Below, piece by piece: positions 8,965 through 17,255 of a stretch of 64,000 bases of DNA. How positions within the stretch are numbered: position 1 is the stretch's first letter; every line of letters starts with the position of its first letter. The notes below the pieces were generated by a model. The model was given only the letters and a program-made list of their open reading frames with translations, made no database searches and was not told the origin of the DNA. This DNA is from JAFDZO01 sp044226845 (GTDB lineage Bacteria > Bacteroidota > Ignavibacteria > Tepidaquicellales > Tepidaquicellaceae), in NCBI GenBank assembly GCA_044226845.1, contig JBGAGG010000001.1, forward strand, positions 186,001-250,000. The letters run 5' to 3'. A program made the position numbers and the translations under genes.

Positions 8965-10318
8965 GCTCTACTATCATTTTCACGCCATACTTAGGCCGTA
9001 GAGTAATAGAGGATGAAAGTTTTATTTTATGCCCCTTCTTTAAAGTCATCTTAAAGCTTCTGCTGATAAGTGAAAGTATAACTGCTCCGTGCAGCATTGC
9101 AAAGCCCTCGCCTATACATACTCGCGGTCCCGCTCCAAATGGAATAAAACTGAACTTCTTTATATTCTTTTTTCTTTCAGTATTAAATCTTTCCGGGTCA
9201 AATTTCTCCGGATTTTCAAAATACTTAGGGTTTCTCTGCAGCAGATAAGGAGTAATAAAAATCGAGCTGTCCTTATGAATTAAGTAATCATCTAAATAAA
9301 AATCCTTCTCTGCAGTTCTTGGCAAAAGCCATACGGGCGGATACATTCGCATAGTTTCATTCAGTATCAGTCTTGTAAAAGTAAGCTTTTCAAAATCTTC
9401 AAATTCAATATCTCTTGTACCAATTACATCTTCTACTTCTTTTAGAAATTTTCCGGCTTCACTTTTATTCTGCTCAAGTAAATAAAATCCCCATGTCATT
9501 ACTTTTGCACTCGTATCAGTCCCTGCCATATAAACTGTGAAAATTTCATCGTAAAGCTGTTCGCGGCTCATCGGTTTGCCCTCTTCATCTTTTGCATCAA
9601 CCATAATACCCAATATGTCATCTCTCTTAATATTTTCTTTAAGTCTTTTGTCTATAACTTTAAAAATTTCCCTGTCTAAATTTTCTTTTGCTTTTTTAAT
9701 TTTATTAATAGAAGGAAAAGGGAGTTTCAAAGCCAAATGAGGATCTAAAAGATAAATAGGATTCAGTTTGTGAAATAAATCACCGAACTCTTTAGCGCAA
9801 TCACAAAGCTTCTCATTTTTATCTTCAGAAAAAGTAGTTGTAAAAATTATTTCAACAAATAAATTCATCATTTCTTCATGCAGCTCAAGAATATTGCTTT
9901 TCTTAATGCGTCTATTCCAATCAACAATAAGCTCGTTAACACATTTTCTTACAACATCAAAGTACATTTCCCACCTTGAACGGTGAAAAGCGGGATTTAT
10001 CATCTTCCTTTGCGAATGATGAAAAGGTCCCTCGCTTGTGAGAATTCCGTTACCGAGAATAATTCTTCCACGCTGAAAACCGATGCCTTTTGTGAAATTT
10101 TCAGGGTCTCTTACTAAAATGTGGTCTATGTATTTTAAATCGGCGATCAGGTAAATTCGATGTCCGGATGCCTTAAGCATTACAATATCACCGTACTCCT
10201 TATGAAGTTTTGTAAGGAAACTTAAGCCGTCTGTAAGGAAAGAGAAGTAAGCATTAGCCCCAAGAAATTTATGCTTCGGTCCCGGCGGTTCGAGAATATT
10301 TTTGGGTTTACTATCCAA
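8957..10318 (-). CDS. Cytochrome P450
   Basis: Complete bacterial P450 of 453 residues. It shows the proline-rich start 'PPGPKHKFLG', the I-helix oxygen-activation motif AGTDTS near residue 262, the K-helix ETMR (ExxR) near 321, and the heme-binding loop FGAGPRVCIG near 395-405 with the axial Cys. It has no fused reductase, and no ferredoxin or ferredoxin reductase gene is nearby, so redox partners must come from elsewhere. The pattern resembles soluble fatty-acid-type or CYP4/CYP102-like P450s. The substrate is unknown. It overlaps the convergent acyltransferase gene by 8 nt. Confidence 0.96.
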   Translation of the reverse strand: MDSKPKNILEPPGPKHKFLGANAYFSFLTDGLSFLTKLHKEYGDIVMLKASGHRIYLIADLKYIDHILVRDPENFTKGIGFQRGRIILGNGILTSEGPFHHSQRKMINPAFHRSRWEMYFDVVRKCVNELIVDWNRRIKKSNILELHEEMMNLFVEIIFTTTFSEDKNEKLCDCAKEFGDLFHKLNPIYLLDPHLALKLPFPSINKIKKAKENLDREIFKVIDKRLKENIKRDDILGIMVDAKDEEGKPMSREQLYDEIFTVYMAGTDTSAKVMTWGFYLLEQNKSEAGKFLKEVEDVIGTRDIEFEDFEKLTFTRLILNETMRMYPPVWLLPRTAEKDFYLDDYLIHKDSSIFITPYLLQRNPKYFENPEKFDPERFNTERKKNIKKFSFIPFGAGPRVCIGEGFAMLHGAVILSLISRSFKMTLKKGHKIKLSSSITLRPKYGVKMIVEPK

Positions 10319-10455
10319 GGTTTGTAAAACAAACTTAATCCATCAGTTTCTGAGATAAAAGGAAGAATAAAATACAATTTTTTTCGATTTTCTTTACTTT
10401 TTCCCTCTCATTACTTTTTGATTTTGCGTATTTTTGTTAAAATTTCGCTCAAGAC

Positions 10456-11811
10456 TTGAAAAAATTTCTTTCCGGAGTTTACGGATATCTTATATTAATC
10501 ATCGTTGCGGGAGTAACTCTCTTCTTCTTATTCAGCAATCTCACAAAAAAATCTTTTTACGCTGAGACAGGGAGTTTCCAGGTTAAAGGAATTTCCAAAA
10601 CAGTTAATGTATATAAAGATGATTTTGGAGTATCACATGTGAGCGCAGAGAATGAGGCTGATATGTATTTCAGCATGGGATATATGCATGCGCAGGACAG
10701 GCTTTGGCAGATGGATATTTCGCGCAGAGTTGCAGAGGGAAAGCTCTCCGAAATTTTCGGCAAAGACGCGCTTGAGTACGATAAACTTTTCAGAACAATC
10801 GGTATTAACAGAATCGTAAAAGAGCTCTATACTCAAATATCTCCAAAGTCAAAAGAAATTTTGCAGCAATATGCAAACGGTGTAAATTATTTTATAAGCA
10901 CACACTCTCAGAAGCTACCGCTTGAGTTCGATATTTTGAATTACAAACCTTACGAATGGAAACCCGAACACTCATTAATGATTGTACGGTTAATGGGATG
11001 GGAGCTGAATATTTCGTGGTATACAGATTTTTTATTCGGTGAGATTGTAAAAAAATTCGGATATGAAAAAGCTAAGGAGTTCTTTCCTAATTACCCTGAA
11101 GATAAACCATTTATAATTGGAGACAGAGAAAAAGTTGTTGAACCGGCTGATACGATAAAAAAAATTGCGCCTAAAATTATTCCTCCCGATAAAAACAAAC
11201 CAAAGAAAAAAACTGCCGATGCTTCAATAGAAGACGGCTATAAAAATCTTGTTGATTTAGGGAGTGAATTCTATAAAACAACAATTGATGCAAAAACTTT
11301 CCTTGGAATTGAGGGAACACATATCGGCAGTAATTCATGGGTAGTAGGCGGCAAAAAAACTGAAAGCAAAAAACCGATTTTAGCTAATGACCCGCACCTT
11401 TCACTTTCTACACCTGCTAAATGGTACGAAATTCATTTATACAATAAACAAAATAATTCAAACGTAAGCGGCTTCTCCTTACCGGGCTGCCCGTTGATTG
11501 TTATAGGACATAACGATGTTATAAGCTGGGGAATTACAAATTTAATGAACGATGATTCCGACTTTTATATTCTAAACAGAGATTCATCCGATTACAAAAA
11601 ATACGTTTACAACAATACATCCTTACCGATTGACTCCATTAACGAAAGCATAAAAATAAAAGATATAAACGATGAATATGATCTGACGGTTTTTGAAACA
11701 AAGCTTGGACCTGTAATTTCAAATTTAAGTTCGGCAGGATTTTCATCAAAGCTTAATTTAAGTGGACAGGATTTGAAATGTCAGATGAGATTCAGAGTTT
11801 TTATGATTTGA
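10456..11811 (+). pseudogene. Penicillin acylase family protein, N-terminal part (frameshifted)
   Basis: First part of an Ntn-hydrolase of the penicillin acylase family. The start is a TTG at 10456, giving an N-terminal membrane anchor or signal (KKFLSGVYGYLILIIVAGVTLFFLF). The alpha-chain region contains the conserved 'DDFGVSHVSAENEADMYFSMGYMHAQDRLWQMD'-type start of the family (shown here only as a landmark). The beta chain would begin at Ser292 in GSNSWVVGG, the autocatalytic cleavage site and nucleophile. After about codon 435 the frame runs into unrelated sequence and stops at 11811. The family match continues in frame 3 from 11763, so one base is missing near 11762. Likely one gene of about 839 codons, either broken or misassembled. 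Confidence 0.85.
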
Positions 11812-12974
11812 ACTCAGCAAAAAATTTCGACCAGTTTAAGAACGCTTTCAGGACTTACAATCTGCCTGCCTTGAATTTTACCTATGCAGATACAAACGGG
11901 AACATAGGTTATCAGGCAGCCGGGAAAGTGCCTATAAGAAAAAATCTCACAGATGAAAACATGGCATTCTATCCATCTAACGGAGAAATAGAATGGACGG
12001 GATTTATTCCTTATAATGAACTGCCGAACTCGTATAATCCTAAGGAAGATTTTATTATAACTGCAAACAATAAGCCCGAAAAAAATTACAAATACTATAT
12101 TTCAAATTTATACGAACCGTATTACAGAGCGCAGAGGATTGAAGACTTACTTAACCAGAGAAATAATTTTACGGCTGAAGAAATAAAATTAATACAGCGT
12201 GATGTTTATTCATTGCAGGCAAAGGAGTTTTGCAAATATTTATTTGAAGCTTATGCAAGTGTTAAGACTGTCGATAAGCAGGAGTTATATTTTCTTGATC
12301 AGTTAAAGAAGTGGGACTATGAATTGAAGTACGTTTCACCGTTAGCTTCTATTTACTCACAGTTTGAAATAGAATTGTACAGAAATATTTACAGGGAGAA
12401 ATTAGGTGATGAATTATTCAAAAATTATTTATTCGTAAAAAACATTCCGGTGAGAAATACAAGCAAACTGCTTGCAGAAAATAAATCATGGCTGTTTGAA
12501 AGCCTTTCAAGAGATTTTTTACTCAGGAAAAGTTTTGTAGATGCTATTAATGCGCTGAAGAAAAAATTCGGTACTGACGATATGAACAAGTGGGCATGGG
12601 GAAATATACACGAAGTGCTATTGAAACACCCTTTGGGAAGTGTACCTGCCTTAAGTAATGTTTTGAATATCGGACCATTTGAAATCGGCGGCAGCGGAAC
12701 AACAATTGCCTGCGCAGAGTATAGTTTCAGCGAAGCATTGGAGAAAGGTACATACAATGTTTTTCTTGGTTCATCTATGAGAATGATTGTTGACCTGGGC
12801 GACCAGAAAAAATATTTCACTATTATTCCAACGGGACAATCAGGACAGCCGCTGCATGAAAACTTCAGTGACCAGGCAAGAAGATGGCTTAACGGTGATT
12901 ATAAAATTGTAATAACCGATTTTAACAAAATGAAAGAAGCGGGATATAAAACTATCACGCTGATACCGGAATAA
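11763..12974 (+). pseudogene. Penicillin acylase family protein, C-terminal part (frameshifted)
   Basis: Continuation of the acylase in the third frame. From 11763 it reads WTGFEMSDEIQSFYDLN, the typical family junction at this point of the beta chain. Further down, 'FIITANNKPEKNYKYYI' carries the Asn that should complete the oxyanion hole, and 'NKWAWGNIHEVLLKHPLG' and the 'GGSGTTIACAEYSF' region are also family-like. An in-frame TAA sits just before 11763, so this half cannot be made without the missing base. An internal ATG at 11778 could start a fragment, but it would lack the nucleophile. The next gene, ksgA, starts 3 nt after the stop. Confidence 0.85.
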
Positions 12975-12977
12975 AAT

Positions 12978-13655
12978 ATGAAAGAGCTTAGAGAATTTAA
13001 TGTTGAACTAAAAAGAGAACTTACGAATGCATCGGACAAGTTTCAAAAATACCGTCCGAAAAAATTTTTAGGACAGAATTTTTTAGTTGATGAAAACATA
13101 GCAAAGAAAATTGTAGCTTCGCTTGATATCCAAAAAGATGATTACGTTATTGAAATCGGACCGGGGCAATCTTCTCTCACTAAATATCTTATCACTCTTA
13201 CTGATAATTTCGTAGCAGTTGAGCTTGATAAACACATAGTAGAAAAGCTGCAAGCGGAAGGTAAGATAGATGTAATACACAAAGATTTTCTCGATCTGGA
13301 TTTTGACAAAGACATTCCGAAGTTTACCGATAGAACAAAGAAGCTGAAGATAATCGGCAACATTCCATATAATATTACTTCTCAGATTTTGTTTATGCTT
13401 TTTGATAATTCAGAGAGAGTGGATTCTGCTTTATTAATGATGCAAAAGGAAGTTGCAAAGAGATTAACTGCTGTTCCCAATACAAAAGATTACGGAATAC
13501 TTGCAATACAAACGCAGGTGTTTACTACTCCTAAATTATTATTCAACGTTCCGCCGACTGCATTTTTTCCGAAGCCGAAAATTGATTCAACTGTGGTGAA
13601 GTTTGAATTAATTTTGATTTTGATTTCAGCAGAAGAGCTGAAAGTGTCACAATAG
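12978..13655 (+). CDS. ksgA: 16S rRNA dimethyladenosine transferase KsgA/RsmA, C-terminally damaged
   Basis: The N-terminal methyltransferase domain is intact: 'KFLGQNFLVDENIAKKIV', the SAM-binding 'VIEIGPGQSSLTKYL' near residues 56-70, 'VAVELD', the catalytic NIPYNI near 127-132, and 'PKPKIDSTVVKFE'. KsgA normally dimethylates two adjacent adenosines near the 3' end of 16S rRNA during small-subunit maturation. After VKFE the frame runs into 'LILILISAEELKVSQ' and stops, at 225 residues against about 265-275 for the family. The expected helical domain with its F-x-x-RRKT motif is absent. The genuine C-terminal tail is found directly downstream in another frame. This points to an internal deletion of roughly 45 codons at a TTGATT repeat. 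Activity is doubtful. Confidence 0.88.
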   Translation: MKELREFNVELKRELTNASDKFQKYRPKKFLGQNFLVDENIAKKIVASLDIQKDDYVIEIGPGQSSLTKYLITLTDNFVAVELDKHIVEKLQAEGKIDVIHKDFLDLDFDKDIPKFTDRTKKLKIIGNIPYNITSQILFMLFDNSERVDSALLMMQKEVAKRLTAVPNTKDYGILAIQTQVFTTPKLLFNVPPTAFFPKPKIDSTVVKFELILILISAEELKVSQ

Positions 13656-13702
13656 ATGAATATATAGTGTTAAATGAAGCAATAAGTAAGCAACTTTTAT
13701 AG
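13613..13702 (+). pseudogene. Out-of-frame remnant of the KsgA C-terminus
   Basis: In the second frame, from 13613 to the TAG at 13702, the sequence reads FDFDFSRRAESVTIDEYIVL and then NEAISKQLL. This matches the end of KsgA proteins, which carry a RAE-(N/S/T)-(I/L)-S/T ... (L/A)-N-x-(L/I) pattern (E. coli ends GIDPAMRAENISVAQY). It therefore looks like the true tail of the gene, shifted out of frame by the deletion. Confidence 0.7.
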
Positions 13703-13780
13703 GTGCCGCCGCTTTTCTCCATCCTTTTTTGAATTTTATTCCTGAATTAATTGCGATAATTTGTTGTTCATATATTTCAG

Positions 13781-16700
13781 ATGAATATTTCCCGCATAAA
13801 AGAAAAGTTATTCAATTCCGAAAAGTTCAAATCACTTTTACAGCTTAAAGATCCCAAAAAAATTTCCTTAACGGGAGTAAACGGTTCTTTAATCTCGTTT
13901 ATTGTTTCATATTTGTTCGAAAACAAAAATAAAAAAATATTTTTGATTTCGTATGACAGTGAAAGAGTAAATAAGATAAAAGAAGATCTGGACGTTTTTC
14001 TGGAAAGCGAAGGGATTTCTATTTTCTCGACCAAGGCAAGCACAAATGATGAAGCTGTTTCTAAAACATTATCCGATATAACAAACGATAAAGAATATTT
14101 AATTCTTTCACATCACAGCGAACTTGTTTCCTCTATAATATCAAAGGAAGTTTTTCAGGACTCTTTGATTGAATTAAAAAAGAATGAAGATTATAGTTTT
14201 GAAGATTTAATTTCAAAGCTGAATAAATATCAGTACAATCAGAATGATTTTGTGCAGGAAGTCGGTGAGTATTCCGTCCGCGGCGGTATTGTAGATATTT
14301 TTCCTGAAAATTATGAAACACCCATCCGCATAGAATTTTTTGGAGATACGATTGAATCCATAAGAGAGTTTGACATTTCCAACCAGCGCTCAATAAAAGA
14401 AATTGAAAATATAAAGCTCGGGATAAATCTTACATCAACCGAAGAAGATGAAAATTTGTATCAACCCGATAAGCCTCAATATAAAGAAGAGACAATTTTA
14501 GATTACCTGCCCGACGATGCTTTATTAATTTTTGATGAAGAAAGTGTTTTGCAGCAGGAGATAAAAGATAGTTCTATTTTTGAAAAGCTAAAAAGATTTA
14601 ATACTGTTTCAGTTTCAGCTCTCGGCGCAAGTGATAATGAAAACTTTATAGAATTTGAATCAAAGCCGCAGCCGGAGTTTTATTCAAACATAAGATTACT
14701 ACACACGAACCTTGCCGAATATAAAGCACTGGGATTTGAAGAAAATATTTTATGTTCGGATGAATACCAGTGCAAAAGAATTAAATCTTTAATAGAAGAT
14801 TTTGACGATGATAACGTAACATCCAAAGACGGAAGCATTCATAAAAGAACAGATGGTACTGAGCATTTTGTACCGATAGGAAAAATAAAAGATAAGTTTG
14901 AAGTAATTCCTGAATCATTTCAGCTGGGATTTATTTTTCCTGACGCGAAAATTTTAGTTTATACTGAGCATCAGATATTCGGCCGTTACTTCAAAGTAAT
15001 AAAAAAGAAGAAGGCAAAGTTCAAAGGCCTTACATTCGAAGAATTAAAGGAAATTAAGCTCGGCGATTATATTGTGCATAGGGATTTTGGTGTCGGTATC
15101 TATTCAGGACTTAAAAAAATTAACGTCGGCAATAACACGCAGGAAGTTGTTCAGCTTTCTTATAAAGGCGGCGACGTTCTATTTGTAAATCTTAATTACG
15201 TTCACTTAATAAAAAAATATTCCGGCTCGGGTGAAACTGCGCCTGATATTACACGTCTCGGCGGGGGTGAATGGGATAAGATAAAGCAAAGGACTAAGAA
15301 ACGTGTTAAAGATATTGCCCGCGATTTGATTCTGCTTTACGCAAAAAGAAAATCCGAGAAAGGGTTTGCATTCTCCCCTGATACTCACTGGCAGAAAGAG
15401 CTTGAAGCAAGTTTTATGTACGAAGATACGCCTGACCAGTACAGAGCTACGGAAGAAGTAAAAGCTGATATGGAAATTGAAAATCCTATGGACAGGCTTG
15501 TATGCGGAGATGTAGGATTCGGAAAAACAGAGGTTGCAGTCCGCGCTGCATTTAAAGCTGTTATGGATGGAAAGCAGGTTGCTGTTCTTGTGCCGACAAC
15601 TATTTTAGCAGCGCAGCATTACAATACTTTCAGGGACAGGCTGCATCCTTTTGCAGTTGATGTTGATTTTATTTCAAGATTAAAAACAAAGAAGGAACAG
15701 ACAGAAACATTAAAAAAACTTGAAGAAGGAAAGATAAATATTTTAATCGGTACGCACAGGATTTTATCAAAGGATATTAAGTTCAAGGATATCGGTTTAA
15801 TGATAATAGATGAAGAGCAAAGATTCGGCGTTGCTGCAAAAGAAAAAATAAAAGCGCTTAAACCTAACATAGATACGCTTACTCTCACTGCTACTCCGAT
15901 ACCACGTACACTTAATTTTTCTTTGCTTGGCGCGCGAGATTTATCTATAATAAACACTCCGCCAAAAAACAGGAAGCCGATTAACACGGAAATAATGAAA
16001 CTTGACTGGAATAAGCTCGGCGATGTTATCAAATATGAATTTAACAGAGGCGGTCAGGTTTATTTTGTGAACGAAAAAATTTCTAATCTTAATCTTTTAG
16101 CAGATACAATAAAAGAATACGTTCCTTCTGCAAAAATCGGGATTGCTCACGGGCAGATGCAGCCAAGCGAGCTGGAAGATGTTGTTATAAATTTTATTGA
16201 GAAGAAGTTAAATATTCTCCTTTGCACAAAAATCATTGAGTCCGGTTTAGATATCTCGAATGTTAATACTATTATTATTAATAATGCAAATATGTATGGG
16301 CTGGCTGAGTTATATCAGTTACGCGGAAGAGTGGGAAGAAGCGACCAGCAGGCATTTGCATATTTTGTCTCTCCGAAAAACGGAAAGCTGACAAGAAATG
16401 CATTGAGAAGATTGCAGGCCATTGAAGAGCTGACTGACTTGGGCTCGGGATTTAATTTAGCAATGCGAGATATGGAAATACGCGGCGTGGGAAATTTATT
16501 GGGTAAAGAGCAAAGCGGATTTATAAATCAGGTCGGCTTTGATCTGTTTATTACAATTATTGATGAAGCGGTGAGCGAGTTGAAAGAAACAGAATTTAAA
16601 GAGTTGTTTAAAGAAGAAAGAGAGAAAAAAGAAAAAACCGGTGAAGTTAAAAAAGATACTCTGTTTGAAAAATTAAAAATTGCGACCAAGGTTGAAAGCA

Positions 16701-17152
16701 CGATTGTAGAGAATGATATCAACGCATTGATACCAAAAGATTATATTAAGAACGATACTGAACGATTAAATATTTACAGGAGATTATTTGAGACCCAGAA
16801 TTATGACGAGCTGGATTTAATCAAGAAAGAATTAAGAGACAGATTCGGTGAATATCTTGATGATGTTGAAAATCTTCTGAAGATAGTTTCCATAAAAATT
16901 AAAGCCACAGAAATTGGTTTAGAAAAAATTACACTTAGAGGTAAAGGAGCATCTTTGTTTTTCCCTGCTAATAAAGAGCATCCGATATTTACTTCAGAGT
17001 TTTTTAATAAAATTATTTCTTTTATTTCCACTGATAAAACAAGAAAGTTTAATATCAGCTCTAATAAGGAACAGCTTGAAATAGAAGTGAGGCTTGATTC
17101 GCCTGAAGATGAAAAACGTCTTGCAGAAATTGAGACAATCCTTAGTATATAA
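13781..17152 (+). CDS. mfd: Transcription-repair coupling factor Mfd
   Basis: Full-length Mfd of 1123 residues. The UvrB-like N-terminal region contains 'DFVQEVGEYSVRGGIVDIFPE'. The CarD-like RNA polymerase interaction domain starts near residue 427 (LGDYIVHRDFGVGIY). The RecG-like helicase motor carries Walker A GDVGFGKTE near 576-584, the DEEQRFG box near 675, 'TLTATPIPRTL', and 'QLRGRVGRSDQQAFAYF'. The C-terminal autoinhibitory domain (TRCF) follows. Mfd removes stalled RNA polymerase and recruits UvrA to lesions; uvrC is also encoded in this window at 59.7 kb. It follows the damaged ksgA by about 125 nt. Confidence 0.98.
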   Translation: MNISRIKEKLFNSEKFKSLLQLKDPKKISLTGVNGSLISFIVSYLFENKNKKIFLISYDSERVNKIKEDLDVFLESEGISIFSTKASTNDEAVSKTLSDITNDKEYLILSHHSELVSSIISKEVFQDSLIELKKNEDYSFEDLISKLNKYQYNQNDFVQEVGEYSVRGGIVDIFPENYETPIRIEFFGDTIESIREFDISNQRSIKEIENIKLGINLTSTEEDENLYQPDKPQYKEETILDYLPDDALLIFDEESVLQQEIKDSSIFEKLKRFNTVSVSALGASDNENFIEFESKPQPEFYSNIRLLHTNLAEYKALGFEENILCSDEYQCKRIKSLIEDFDDDNVTSKDGSIHKRTDGTEHFVPIGKIKDKFEVIPESFQLGFIFPDAKILVYTEHQIFGRYFKVIKKKKAKFKGLTFEELKEIKLGDYIVHRDFGVGIYSGLKKINVGNNTQEVVQLSYKGGDVLFVNLNYVHLIKKYSGSGETAPDITRLGGGEWDKIKQRTKKRVKDIARDLILLYAKRKSEKGFAFSPDTHWQKELEASFMYEDTPDQYRATEEVKADMEIENPMDRLVCGDVGFGKTEVAVRAAFKAVMDGKQVAVLVPTTILAAQHYNTFRDRLHPFAVDVDFISRLKTKKEQTETLKKLEEGKINILIGTHRILSKDIKFKDIGLMIIDEEQRFGVAAKEKIKALKPNIDTLTLTATPIPRTLNFSLLGARDLSIINTPPKNRKPINTEIMKLDWNKLGDVIKYEFNRGGQVYFVNEKISNLNLLADTIKEYVPSAKIGIAHGQMQPSELEDVVINFIEKKLNILLCTKIIESGLDISNVNTIIINNANMYGLAELYQLRGRVGRSDQQAFAYFVSPKNGKLTRNALRRLQAIEELTDLGSGFNLAMRDMEIRGVGNLLGKEQSGFINQVGFDLFITIIDEAVSELKETEFKELFKEEREKKEKTGEVKKDTLFEKLKIATKVESTIVENDINALIPKDYIKNDTERLNIYRRLFETQNYDELDLIKKELRDRFGEYLDDVENLLKIVSIKIKATEIGLEKITLRGKGASLFFPANKEHPIFTSEFFNKIISFISTDKTRKFNISSNKEQLEIEVRLDSPEDEKRLAEIETILSI

Positions 17153-17255
17153 GTCCTTCCTGTTAAAAATTACATAGGTAAAACCGTCTTTTTAAGGTTC
17201 AGTTTATTATAATATTCGTTAATTTCAGTATGTAATAAAAACTAAACCCTCAGAA

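Noticed and set aside
12425..12820. A 131-codon open frame on the minus strand
   Set aside because: Antisense to the penicillin acylase C-terminal part, which has clear family motifs on the plus strand.
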